From Streptomyces sp. NBC_01723 (GTDB lineage Bacteria > Actinomycetota > Actinomycetes > Streptomycetales > Streptomycetaceae), in assembly GCF_036246005.1 (NCBI RefSeq), contig NZ_CP109171.1:6250001-6314000 (forward strand): a stretch of DNA of 64,000 bases. Reading direction: 5' to 3'. This document shows, one piece after another, positions 8,766 through 16,826 of the stretch (positions within the stretch are counted from its first letter, which is position 1; each line of letters opens with the position of its first letter). The notes beneath the pieces were generated by a model. The model searched no databases. It was given only the letters and a program-made list of their open reading frames with translations, and had not been told where the DNA came from. The position numbers and the translations under genes were made by a program.

Positions 8766-9587
8766 TCAGGCCGAGGGAAAGTCGGCGGTGAGCAGCGACA
8801 GCAAGCGGCCCGGCGCGTCCTCCTGGAGCAGGTGGCCCGCGTCCTCGATCCAGTGCAGTTCGGCGTGTGGGATCCGGTCGCGCAGCCACTCGGCGTACTG
8901 AGGGGGAAGGATGCGGTCCTCGCGGCCCCAGACGATGCGCACGGGAAGCGGGATCTCGCCCAGCAAGTGCTCGTACGCGACGGTGTCCGCCTGCCTGATC
9001 TGGCTGTACTGACGGTAGAAGGCGGCCTGCCCCTCGGCCCCCAGCCAGGGTGTGAGGAACCCTTCGAGGACTTCCGGCCGGAGGCCGACCTGCGTGGCGT
9101 GCCGCAGGTGGCTGGTGACCAGTGCTTCGTGCGCGTAGTCGGGAAGCTGCTCGAAAATCTCCCGGTGCTCCAGGATGAGCCGGAAGAGCCCTCGCTCCCA
9201 CTGCCCGCCGCTCACCGCGTCGAACAGGGTCAGATCCCGGTACTCCCTCTTCTCCAGCAGGAGCGTCCGCAGCGCCACCGCCCCGCCGATGTCGTGCGCG
9301 ACGACGCTGGGGCGGGCCCGCCCCCAGTGGTCGAGGAGCCGGGCGAAGTTCCGTGCGTGGGCCGCCAGGCTCAGGTCCTGGCCCTCGTGCCGGTCCGACT
9401 GGCCGAAGCCGAGGTGGTCGAAGACGAAGACCGTGCGGGTGCGGGCGAGGGCCGGGGCGATGTCCCGCCAGAGGAAGGACGAGTACGGCGTGCCGTGCAC
9501 CAGCACGATCGGGTCGCCGCTGCCCATGACGTCCCACCGGATCACCCCTTCGGGCGTCTCGAACTCCTCGCCGAGCCTCCAGTCCAT
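8766..9587 (-). CDS. Alpha/beta hydrolase of the haloalkane dehalogenase/epoxide hydrolase type
   Basis: A 273-aa hydrolase. It has the oxyanion-hole motif HGTP, the nucleophile elbow HDIGG (Asp nucleophile rather than Ser) and the late catalytic histidine in DAGHLLQED. The Asp nucleophile points to haloalkane dehalogenases, epoxide hydrolases or related C-C hydrolases. ATG at 9585-9587 is preceded by GGGAG; an in-frame GTG just before it is less likely. It lies downstream of the Endo H-like gene on the same strand, with the third copy of the LacI-type dyad in the gap. Confidence 0.88.
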   Translation of the reverse strand: MDWRLGEEFETPEGVIRWDVMGSGDPIVLVHGTPYSSFLWRDIAPALARTRTVFVFDHLGFGQSDRHEGQDLSLAAHARNFARLLDHWGRARPSVVAHDIGGAVALRTLLLEKREYRDLTLFDAVSGGQWERGLFRLILEHREIFEQLPDYAHEALVTSHLRHATQVGLRPEVLEGFLTPWLGAEGQAAFYRQYSQIRQADTVAYEHLLGEIPLPVRIVWGREDRILPPQYAEWLRDRIPHAELHWIEDAGHLLQEDAPGRLLSLLTADFPSA

Positions 9588-9739
9588 CACCGGTCTCCCT
9601 TTCGGTCTCCCGTAACTCCTGTCACTTGGACCATGCCCGACGCGTCGCAGGCAAACGTCCCGGGCGGACAGAGGGGCCCGAGCTCATTTCCGGGACGCCG
9701 GTGGCACTCAGGCGCGGCCGCTGCCGCCCCGTCGACGCC

Positions 9740-9756
9740 TGACATCGTTGTCGACA
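9740..9756. promoter_or_regulatory. Third copy of the LacI-type dyad, between the GH18 and hydrolase genes
   Basis: TGACATCGTTGTCGACA contains the same 12-bp core (9741-9752) as the copies near the mannanase start and at the GH18 start codon. It lies 27 bp after the GH18 stop and about 150 bp before the hydrolase start. It may regulate the hydrolase or act as an auxiliary operator for looping. Confidence 0.5.
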
Positions 9757-9778
9757 GGACGGCCCACCTGTTGGCGCC

Positions 9779-10711
9779 CTACGGCGTGTACACGGCGTCG
9801 CTCCCGTACAGCTCCCTCGTGAACGCCGAGACGTCCGCGCTGCGGTCGGAACCGTCGAGGTTGTACGTCAGGTAGACGCCGTAGCCCTCGTTGACCGTGC
9901 GGCGGGCGAGGCTCGTGACCGTGCTCTGCGAGGTTCGGCCGATCTCGACGGCCGCCGGGGACAGCTGCGACTTGGGGAGGCCGATGCCGGGGACCTGCCA
10001 GGTGCCGTAGTAGGGGTTCCAGGCGTAGTCGAACTTGGCGGAGACGTCGACGCCGCCGTAGGACAGGCGTGATGCGGCCGGGCCGATGTTGTAGAGGCTG
10101 ATGATCTTGTCCGGCATGTTCGCGCGCAGTGCCGTCACCAGGTGCACGAACGAGCTGTCGTTGGGCTGGGCGGTGCCGTTCTTGCCGTACTCGGCGTATT
10201 CGTCGTCGAAGTCGATGCCGTCGAGGCCGTACTCGGCCACGGCGTCCGACATCTCCTTCGCGAACGCCGAAGCCGTCTGCTGGGACGTGAAGTTGGCGAA
10301 CCCCGCGCCCTGGTGGTTGCCCAGCACCGAGAGGACGACCTTGATGCCCTGCTGCTGCAACGGCCGTATCTCCGTGGCGGCGTTGTCGAGGACGCGCTGC
10401 ACGTTCTCGTTGAAGTGCAGGTACGCCTTCTTGGAGTTGGTGTCGTAGTTGATGTTCGCCGCGAAGATCACGGCGACGTCGAAGGCGTTTCCGCCGCCGT
10501 CGGCGATCGTGTACTTGCCGGCGTTGAGCATGCTGTTGTTGTTCACCTCGATGTAGGCCACCGAGGTCGGTCCCTGCTTCGCGGCGGGCGAGGGCGAGGG
10601 CGCGGGTGCCGCTGTCGCGCCGGTCGTGGTGGTCGTGCCGAGGGCGAGGGCCGCGACGGCCGAGAGTGCGAGGGCGGCAGTGCGTACTCTGCTCCGTACC
10701 GGATTGGACAT
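9779..10711 (-). CDS. Secreted endo-beta-N-acetylglucosaminidase, Endo H type (GH18)
   Basis: A 310-aa exported enzyme closely resembling Streptomyces plicatus Endo H. It cleaves the chitobiose core of high-mannose N-glycans. A signal peptide (RTAALALSAVAALALG) leads to a single GH18 barrel with GPTSVAYIEVNNNSMLN, VLSVLGNHQGAGFANF and the catalytic DGIDFDDEYAEYG. The start is the ATG at 10709-10711, preceded by GGGAGA; longer frames upstream run into unrelated sequence. The start codon lies inside the 12-bp dyad shared with the mannanase promoter, so repression by the nearby LacI protein is likely. Confidence 0.95.
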   Translation of the reverse strand: MSNPVRSRVRTAALALSAVAALALGTTTTTGATAAPAPSPSPAAKQGPTSVAYIEVNNNSMLNAGKYTIADGGGNAFDVAVIFAANINYDTNSKKAYLHFNENVQRVLDNAATEIRPLQQQGIKVVLSVLGNHQGAGFANFTSQQTASAFAKEMSDAVAEYGLDGIDFDDEYAEYGKNGTAQPNDSSFVHLVTALRANMPDKIISLYNIGPAASRLSYGGVDVSAKFDYAWNPYYGTWQVPGIGLPKSQLSPAAVEIGRTSQSTVTSLARRTVNEGYGVYLTYNLDGSDRSADVSAFTRELYGSDAVYTP

Positions 10712-10718
10712 CGTTGTC
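10707..10718. promoter_or_regulatory. LacI-type operator overlapping the Endo H-like start codon
   Basis: GACATCGTTGTC, identical in 12 of 12 bases to the core upstream of the mannanase, spans the ATG of the GH18 gene. Binding here would block translation initiation-site transcription or elongation; this is inference. Confidence 0.55.
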
Positions 10719-10959
10719 GGTCTCCCATCGCGTGGCGGCGCCCGACGGGTTCGGAAGCGCCTGGTGAGCCTCCGAGTGTTCCGCCGACGTGACCGAATCC
10801 CGGGAAGCGTGCGTCGTTTCTTCACGACTTCCACGCACGGACCGCCCCCGGCTCGGCCCGACCGCGCCTCGAACTGGGCCGGCAGAAGGTCGAGGGTGTC
10901 GGGGAACGCCGAGTGCGCGCCCCCGGGCAGGTGCTCGCGGACGGCGCGGATGGGTGTCC

Positions 10960-11310
10960 GCGGGCAGGTTGCCGTGGACGTCCCTCCGGGCCGTGCTCTC
11001 CTGGTCGCGCCCGGCCGTGCCGGCAGCGGTAGTTGTCGAGGATCAGGATGTCGCCCTCGTCCAGTCGGAAGCGCGGCAGGGACGCCTCGGCGTCCAGGAC
11101 GGCCTCGCGGAATCGGGCCAGTTGGTCCTGGACGTGCCCGGTGGCCGGGTCTCGGTGGAGGGGGACCGCGCCCGTCGGCGCACCGGACGACGCGTCGTCC
11201 GGTGCGGGTGTACTCGACGTGCCGTCCCGCGCGCGGCACGACGGGCAGGCCGCGCACTTTCGCCCCAGGCCCCGGCCCTGGGTTCTCGCCCGGCTCCGGC
11301 GTCTCGCGGG
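10960..11310 (-). pseudogene. TauD/TfdA-family dioxygenase remnant
   Basis: The minus strand retains GLPVVPRAGRHVEYTRTG in one frame (about 11197-11302). In another frame it retains ATGHVQDQLARFREAVLDAE and then FRLDEGDILILDNYRCRHGR (about 11013-11160). The last segment matches the GD-hLDN-R-HGR motif that ends Fe(II)/2-oxoglutarate dioxygenases of the clavaminate synthase/TauD type. The frame change and loss of the N-terminal HxD half show a decayed gene. The stretch between it and the GH18 gene (10719-10960) shows nothing recognisable. Confidence 0.7.
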
Positions 11311-11374
11311 ATCCCGGCGTCTGGGGCGACGGGTTGATACGCGCGGCGGCCTGCATGGCTTCAGGCCGGCGCAT

Positions 11375-12685
11375 TCAGCGACCGGCACCGGCCATGCTGA
11401 GATCGGCGTGCCCCGACTCCGGGTGGTGGGAGAAGCCGCGGGAGGACGGGACCAGGGCGGCCGCGGCGGGTGCCGCGAAGCAGGTGACCGCGCAGACGAC
11501 CAGGACCGGCCTGGCGCCGAAGGCGTCGATGGCGGGGGCGATCAGGGCGAGTCCGAGCGGGGCCAGGCCGTACGAGAGCAGGAAGTCCAGGGAGGAGACC
11601 CGGGCCAGTTTGTCCGGCGCCACCTCGCGTTGTGCGGCGGTGAACCAGGGCACGTTGAACATCTCGATGCCGACGCCCGCGATGGCGTAGGCGGCCATCA
11701 CGACGGCGGGGTGCACGGGGAACACGAGGCTGAGGGGCGCGAATCCGTAGGCGGCGAGGCCGGCCAGGGCGGCCCGGCCGGGGGAGCGGGGGCGCCAGCG
11801 GGCGATGAGCAGCGCACCGGCCAGTGCTCCGGCGGTGTAGGCGGTCATCGCGCCCGCGAGGACGACCTCGGTGCCGTAGTCGTCCCTGCTGACCAGGGGG
11901 AGTGCCACACCGGTCGCCGAGTAGCCGGTGGCTATGACGGCCGTCAGCGCGCCCAGGCCCGCGACGAACCAGGGGTGCCGGCGGGCCTCCCGGACGCCGT
12001 CCACGAACTCCGCGAGGAACGACCTGCCCCGGGCGCCGCCCGAGGTGGCCGGCTCTTCCCGCGTGACGTCAGTGGGCCGCGCGCCGCGTCCGGGTACGCA
12101 CGCGGCGACCAGCCACAGCAGTCCGATGCCCGTCAGGAGCGCCCAGGTGTCGAGGAACACGGCGAGCAGGGCGGCCAGTGAGGGGCCCACGAGCGTGGTG
12201 ACGCGTACCGCGAGGGTCATGGCGGCGTTCGCCTGCTGCCTGCGGTCGGCGTCCACCACCTCGGCGGTCAGGGCCTGGTAGGCGGGCCGGCAGGCCCCCT
12301 GCCCGGCTCCGGCGACCGCGGCCGCGATCGCCATCAGCGGCACCGAGCGGTCCAGCCCGGCGGCCAGCACCGGGGCCGCCGCCCCGGAGGCGAGCCCCGC
12401 CCACAGGACGACGCTGCGGCGGGAGTGCCGGTCGGCCAGTACCCCGGCCACGGGCACGGCGGCGAGGAACCCCACGGTGCGGGCCGCGAGCAGCAGGCCG
12501 AGGTCGGTGGCGCCGAGGGTGCGGTCGAGTACCGCGAGTCCGAGCACGAACGGCAGGGCCCAGGTGGCCAGGCCCGATGCGGTGGCGCCCGTCCACAGGC
12601 GGAGGAACGCGACGTCGAGCAGGATGGGCCGTTGCCCTCCGGCCCCGGCCCCGGCGGACGTGGTCGGTGCGGGTGAGGTCGGCAC
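11375..12685 (-). CDS. MFS transporter, probable exporter of the adjacent pathway's product
   Basis: A 436-aa integral membrane protein with about 12 hydrophobic segments. It has the MFS loop motif GVLADRHSRR after TM2 and resembles the enterobactin-exporter (EntS/MFS_3) branch. The GTG start at 12683-12685 has GGAG upstream. It diverges from the methyltransferase-DUF364-GHMP-PLP operon, and the shared 184-bp intergenic region carries a Zur-like box. Co-regulation and export of that operon's product is a reasonable inference. Confidence 0.87.
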   Translation of the reverse strand: MPTSPAPTTSAGAGAGGQRPILLDVAFLRLWTGATASGLATWALPFVLGLAVLDRTLGATDLGLLLAARTVGFLAAVPVAGVLADRHSRRSVVLWAGLASGAAAPVLAAGLDRSVPLMAIAAAVAGAGQGACRPAYQALTAEVVDADRRQQANAAMTLAVRVTTLVGPSLAALLAVFLDTWALLTGIGLLWLVAACVPGRGARPTDVTREEPATSGGARGRSFLAEFVDGVREARRHPWFVAGLGALTAVIATGYSATGVALPLVSRDDYGTEVVLAGAMTAYTAGALAGALLIARWRPRSPGRAALAGLAAYGFAPLSLVFPVHPAVVMAAYAIAGVGIEMFNVPWFTAAQREVAPDKLARVSSLDFLLSYGLAPLGLALIAPAIDAFGARPVLVVCAVTCFAAPAAAALVPSSRGFSHHPESGHADLSMAGAGR

Positions 12686-12798
12686 GATGGTGCGCTCCAG
12701 TCCTGGTGGGGTGAAGGTGCGGGTGGTGGGGCGGAGTTGGGCGGTGGGGCCGAGGCATGGCAGCTGTCGGCCGGGCGCCGTCCAGGCAGACTATCGTA

Positions 12799-12817
12799 AT
12801 GACAATCATTTCCGTTA
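12799..12817. promoter_or_regulatory. Zur-box-like site in the divergent promoter
   Basis: ATGACAATCATTTCCGTTA matches the actinobacterial Zur consensus (TGAAAATCATTTTCA-type) at 12 of the 15 core positions and lies in an AT-rich island. It also contains the dyad AATGA-CAA-TCATT (12798-12810). The DmdR/IdeR iron-box pattern (TTAGGTTAGGCTAACCTAA) does not fit. Consensus from established knowledge; assignment is inference. Confidence 0.65.
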
Positions 12818-12869
12818 GTGTTCCTGCCGGCACCCCGCCACCCCCTTCCCGCGAGCCCGAGGAGCCCAC

Positions 12870-13622
12870 GTGGACCCGACCGCAACCGGACCCGCTCTCC
12901 TGGACCACCTGCCCCCGCCCCTGGCCGGCGACCGGATCATCGCCCTCAACCAGCCGAAGGGCGACCTGCACACCACGCGTGCCTACGAGTGGAACGGCTG
13001 GACGTTCGACGTCCCGCCCGGCGTCTTCATACCCGGCTGGACCAGCCGCCTGATCCACGAGCGGCTGCTCGACGGCCGCATCGAGACACGGCACCGCCGC
13101 TACGCCGCCATGGGCGTGGGCCTCGGTGTCGAGGCGGTGGCCGCCGCCCACCGCGGTGCCCGGGAGATCCACGCCGTCGACGTCCATCCCGAGAGCGTCG
13201 CCGCCGCCGCCCGCCACTACGCGCGCATCGTCGGTGAGCGCCCGGAGACCGCCTTCCTGCCGATGGTCGGCGACCTCTTCGACGCCGTTCCGGACGGCCG
13301 GAGACTGGACGTCGTCACCTTCAATCCGCCCGCCGTCAGCCGGACCGTCAGCGACGACCCCGACGTCGTACGCAACGTCTGCGTGGGCGCGTCGCTGCTG
13401 GCGAGGTTCTTCGCCCAGGTCGCGGAGAGGGACCTGCTCGCCCCCGGCGGCGAGATCTTCGTCATCGCCTCCAACACCGCGGATCTGCGCGGCATCGTCC
13501 AGCACGCCCTGGACCACGGGTTCCATCCGGAGACGGAGTACCTCCACGACTGGGGGGACGGCGTACTGACCTTCCTGTTCCGCATCACCCGTGACATCCC
13601 CGGCGCCGGAGGGCAGGCATGA
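12870..13622 (+). CDS. Class I SAM-dependent methyltransferase (NPPA motif)
   Basis: A 250-aa enzyme. The SAM-binding segment GVGLGVEAVAAAHRGAREIH followed by AVDVHPESVAAA and the post-motif TFNPPAV (the NPPY position of N- or carboxyl-methylating enzymes) place it with HemK/RsmC-like methyltransferases. The GTG start has GAGGAG 6 bp upstream. It is the first gene of a four-gene operon with ATGA overlaps. The substrate is unknown; a small amino-acid-derived product of the operon is more likely than nucleic acid because of the neighbours. Confidence 0.85.
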   Translation: MDPTATGPALLDHLPPPLAGDRIIALNQPKGDLHTTRAYEWNGWTFDVPPGVFIPGWTSRLIHERLLDGRIETRHRRYAAMGVGLGVEAVAAAHRGAREIHAVDVHPESVAAAARHYARIVGERPETAFLPMVGDLFDAVPDGRRLDVVTFNPPAVSRTVSDDPDVVRNVCVGASLLARFFAQVAERDLLAPGGEIFVIASNTADLRGIVQHALDHGFHPETEYLHDWGDGVLTFLFRITRDIPGAGGQA

Positions 13623-14425
13623 AGAACACCGAGGACCTGCTGACCGCCGTCCTGGCGGGCGAACTCGGTCCGCGTCCCGACGGACTCGTGGCCACCAGCG
13701 TGTTCTGGATCCACCACGGCACGCGGCTGGCCGGGGGCGACACCACGTACCTCAACCAGTACGTCCTCGTCCGGCTGGGCGGCTCCTTCGGAGGCTGTGC
13801 GTTCGAGGCGGGCGAGGTCGATCCGTCCCTGTGCCGTGACGCCTCCGGCGCACCCCTCGACTCCCTGCTGCGCGAGGCGCCCCGCCCGCTGCGGATCGCC
13901 GCACTCGACGCCTACCTCTCCGAAGTCGACCCGCACCGCGAGGCCGGGGCCGAACCGGTCGTCCTGCCCGCCGGGACGCCCGAGGTCCGGGCGCGGGCCC
14001 GGGACGCGGCCATCGCCGGACTGCTGGACACCGGACCCGGCGCGCGGGTCGGGCTGATAGGCGTCGTCAACCCGCTCGTCGCCGCCATCCGCGAGCGCGG
14101 CGGCACCCCCCTGCTCTGCGACTTCAACCTCCGCACCACCCAGTGGGGCGACCGGGTCACCGACGACATGCACGAGGTCCTCGACACCGCCGAGGCCGTG
14201 ATCGCCACCGGTATGACCCTCAGCAACGGCACCTTCGACACGGTCCTGGCGCGCTGCCGCGAACGGGACGTGCCGCTGGTGGTCTACGCGCAGACCGGCA
14301 GCGCCGTGGCCCGCGCGTTCCTCGGCGCGGGCGTGACCGCCCTGTCCGCGGAGCCCTTCCCCTTCTCCCAGTTCAGCGCGGAGCCCACGACGCTGTACCG
14401 CTACCGGGCGGCGGACGGCGCATGA
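13619..14425 (+). CDS. DUF4213/DUF364-type Rossmann-like protein (putative heavy-metal chelation family)
   Basis: A 268-aa protein with the DUF364 signature in its C-terminal half: RVGLIGVVNPLVAAIRERGG, then VIATGMTLSNGTFDTVLARC, then a late GAGVTALSAEPF. The N-terminal region fits DUF4213. The family is annotated as possibly metal-chelating and often sits in metal-uptake loci; its reaction is not established. Its ATG overlaps the methyltransferase stop and its TGA overlaps the next ATG, so stoichiometric co-expression is likely. Confidence 0.8.
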   Translation: MKNTEDLLTAVLAGELGPRPDGLVATSVFWIHHGTRLAGGDTTYLNQYVLVRLGGSFGGCAFEAGEVDPSLCRDASGAPLDSLLREAPRPLRIAALDAYLSEVDPHREAGAEPVVLPAGTPEVRARARDAAIAGLLDTGPGARVGLIGVVNPLVAAIRERGGTPLLCDFNLRTTQWGDRVTDDMHEVLDTAEAVIATGMTLSNGTFDTVLARCRERDVPLVVYAQTGSAVARAFLGAGVTALSAEPFPFSQFSAEPTTLYRYRAADGA

Positions 14426-15519
14426 CGGCGACCGCCCCGCGGACCACCACCCGGCACGCCACCACCGACGCGAACCCCGGCGACGGCGTCGGCACCGGAC
14501 ACGCCGCCTGCCACCACGGCGAGATCCTCCAGGGCGTCTTCCTGGACGAGCGCGGGCGCCCCTGCCAGGCGCTGGTCACCCTGCCGATGAACGGGCCCGG
14601 CAGCACCGCCCGCTTCACACCCCGGACCGGCACCCCGCCCGACGACGTGCGCGTGACGCCCGCCGGACGCACCAAGGCGCGGGCGGCGGCCCTCCTCGCG
14701 CTCCGGGAGTGCGCCGCACGCCTGTCCGCGGCGCCCTGCGGCGGAGTACTGACGTTGACCGGCGACATCCCCGTCGGGCTGGGCATGGGCTCCTCCACGA
14801 GTGACGTCATCGCCACCGTGCGCGCGGTCGCCGACGCGTGGGGCGTACGGCTGCCGCCCCGGACGATCGCCGGGCTGGCGGTCCGGGCCGAGGGTGCCAG
14901 CGATCCGCTGATGCTCGCCCCTGGCCCGCCGCTGCTCTTCGCCCAGCGCGAGGGCCGCACCCTCGAAGCCCTGGGCGCCGCCCTTCCGCCCGCCGTCGTG
15001 CTGGGCTGCGCCCTCGGCGGCGGCGCCCCCGTGGACACCCTCGCCCTGCCCGCCCCCACCTACGATGCCCGCGACCTCGACACCTACGAGCACCTGCGCC
15101 GGATGCTGCGCCGGGCGGTGTCCGACGGCGACTCCGCCCTCCTGGGACGGGTCGCCACCGCCAGCGCCCGCCTCGGCCAACGCCGCCTCACACACGTGGA
15201 GTTCCCGGCCCTCACCCGCATCGCGGACCGGGTGGGCGCCGTCGGCGTGCAGATCGCCCACAGCGGCAACGTGGCCGGCGTCCTCTTCGACCCCCGGGCC
15301 CCCGGCCTGAACGCCCGGCTGCACCGCTGCGCGCGGGATCTGGAACGCGAGGGCATCACGCCGACCCGCGTCTTCACCACCCACCCGAGCCCCAACGGCC
15401 CCACAAGCCACCAACCGACCCCGAGTGAGGACTCCTCCCGTGGACGCGCACATCTCGGAAGCCATCGGCCGGCCGGACCTGATACGTCTCGACGACGGAC
15501 TCGTCTGCCTGCGGTTTGA
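14422..15519 (+). CDS. GHMP kinase related to L-threonine kinase (PduX-like)
   Basis: A 365-aa kinase. The N-terminal GHAACHHGEILQGVF corresponds to the GxxGELxQG start of PduX-type L-threonine kinases. The GHMP ATP motif is PVGLGMGSSTSD, and a C-terminal GVQIAHSGNVAGVLFD matches motif 3. It probably phosphorylates a hydroxy-amino acid (threonine or serine), which would supply an activated O-phospho substrate to the PLP enzyme encoded next. The C-terminal tail after about residue 320 is low-complexity and overlaps the PLP gene by 80 bp, which is unusual. Confidence 0.85.
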   Translation: MTATAPRTTTRHATTDANPGDGVGTGHAACHHGEILQGVFLDERGRPCQALVTLPMNGPGSTARFTPRTGTPPDDVRVTPAGRTKARAAALLALRECAARLSAAPCGGVLTLTGDIPVGLGMGSSTSDVIATVRAVADAWGVRLPPRTIAGLAVRAEGASDPLMLAPGPPLLFAQREGRTLEALGAALPPAVVLGCALGGGAPVDTLALPAPTYDARDLDTYEHLRRMLRRAVSDGDSALLGRVATASARLGQRRLTHVEFPALTRIADRVGAVGVQIAHSGNVAGVLFDPRAPGLNARLHRCARDLEREGITPTRVFTTHPSPNGPTSHQPTPSEDSSRGRAHLGSHRPAGPDTSRRRTRLPAV

Positions 15520-16507
15520 GACGATGAAGGTGGTCTCCGCCCTGGCCGCCGTACGCCACCTGCTCGACACCGGAGCGGTACGGCGCGGCGACACCCTCGT
15601 GGACAGCTCCAGCGGGATCTACGCCTACGCCCTCGCGCTGGCCTGCCACCGCTACGGCATGCGCTGCCACATCGTCGGCTCCACCACCGTCGACCACACC
15701 CTGCGCACCCAACTCGCCGTACTGGGCGCCCGCCTGGAGCAGATGGAGCCCAGCGCGAGCCTGAAGCTCGACCAGAGCCGCCGGGTCGCGCGGGTACGGG
15801 AGATCCTGCGCGACCACCCGGATTACCACTGGATGCGCCAGTACCACGACGACATCCACTACCTCGGCTACGAGGCCGTCGCCGAGCGGATCCACGCCGA
15901 GACCGGCACGCGGGCGCTGACCCTCGTGGGCGGCGTGGGTTCCGGGGCCTCCACCGGCGCGCTCGCCCAGTACCTGAGCAAACGATCGTCCGGTGTGCGG
16001 CTCGTCGGCGTCCAGCCCTACGGCAGCGTCACCTTCGGCAGCGAGCACGTCCTGGATCCGGAGATCATCATCGCCGGGATCGGCAGCTCCATCCCGTTCG
16101 GCAACGTGCGCCACGACCTGTACGACACCGTCCACTGGCTCGCCTTCGACGCCGCCCGCGCGGGGAGCGTCGACCTGCTGCGCCGGCACGCCGTCTTCGC
16201 CGGCCTGTCCACCGGCGCCGCCTACCTCGCCGCCCGCTGGGAGAGCCGCGTCGAGCCTGCCGGGACGACCGTGTTCATCGCCGCCGACACCGGTCACCGG
16301 TACGTCGACACGGTGTTCACCGGCCACCACGAGGCGTCCTCCGTCGAGGAGTTGGCGCCCCGTCCGGTGGCCTCCCCGGACGAGCTGGCGATGCCGTGGT
16401 CGCGCATGGACTGGAAGGGCGCGTCGGCGCCGCCGAACGGGTCTTTCGCGGAGAGCCCCGGGATCAGCCCTTCACGATGCAGAACGGGTGCCCGGCGGGA
16501 TCGGTGA
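15440..16507 (+). CDS. PLP-dependent fold-type II enzyme (cysteine synthase/SbnA-like)
   Basis: A 355-aa beta-family PLP enzyme. FETMKVVSALAAVRHLL holds the candidate Schiff-base lysine. DSSSGIYAYALALACHRYG aligns with the (S/T)SGNTG phosphate/substrate loop of CysK, and GGVGSGASTGALAQYL with the PLP-phosphate loop GTGGT. The start is GTG 15440 with GAGGA 9 bp upstream; GTG 15425 is also in frame. It likely performs a beta-replacement on an O-phospho amino acid made by the kinase, as SbnA does for 2,3-diaminopropionate precursors (inference). The last 44 bp overlap the convergent VOC gene. Confidence 0.85.
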   Translation: MDAHISEAIGRPDLIRLDDGLVCLRFETMKVVSALAAVRHLLDTGAVRRGDTLVDSSSGIYAYALALACHRYGMRCHIVGSTTVDHTLRTQLAVLGARLEQMEPSASLKLDQSRRVARVREILRDHPDYHWMRQYHDDIHYLGYEAVAERIHAETGTRALTLVGGVGSGASTGALAQYLSKRSSGVRLVGVQPYGSVTFGSEHVLDPEIIIAGIGSSIPFGNVRHDLYDTVHWLAFDAARAGSVDLLRRHAVFAGLSTGAAYLAARWESRVEPAGTTVFIAADTGHRYVDTVFTGHHEASSVEELAPRPVASPDELAMPWSRMDWKGASAPPNGSFAESPGISPSRCRTGARRDR

Positions 16508-16826
16508 GGACCCGCCATCTCTCCTCGTTCGGCTGGTGATCCGGCCTGCCCGCCCCCAGCCCCAGCAGTCTGGCCTCCGCCTCGTCCAGGTCGTCGACCG
16601 CGAAGTCGAGGTGGAGCTGCTGGGGGACGGTCTGGTCCGGCCGGCGCGGAGCCCGGTGGCCGTCGACCCGCTGGAAGCCGATGAAGAGACCGTCCGCGCA
16701 GACGAGTCCGGCGAACTCGGCGTTGGACTCCGGGTGGGGTTCGAGGCCGGCGGCCTTCTGGTAGAAGGCCGCCAGGGCCGGCGGATCGGGGCAGTCCAGG
16801 GTGATCGCGCGCAACCTCATCGTCAC
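16464..16826 (-). CDS. VOC-family (glyoxalase/bleomycin-resistance-like) protein
   Basis: A 120-aa single-module vicinal-oxygen-chelate protein. It has RAITLDCPDPPALAAFYQ at the N-terminus, HLDFAVDDLDEAEARLLGLG in the middle and DPAGHPFCIV at the end, as in lactoylglutathione-lyase-like proteins. The GTG start overlaps the stop of the upstream DUF4097 gene (GTGA); ATG 16820 is the alternative. Its substrate is unknown. Confidence 0.85.
   Translation of the reverse strand: MTMRLRAITLDCPDPPALAAFYQKAAGLEPHPESNAEFAGLVCADGLFIGFQRVDGHRAPRRPDQTVPQQLHLDFAVDDLDEAEARLLGLGAGRPDHQPNEERWRVLTDPAGHPFCIVKG

Noticed and set aside
9740..9756. Transcription terminator after the Endo H-like gene
   Set aside because: The dyad is short and central-CG like the operator copies elsewhere. 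It is kept as a regulatory site, though a dual role cannot be excluded.
12798..12817. DmdR/IdeR iron box
   Set aside because: It lacks the TTAGG-CCTAA arms; the ATGAxAATCATTT pattern fits Zur better.
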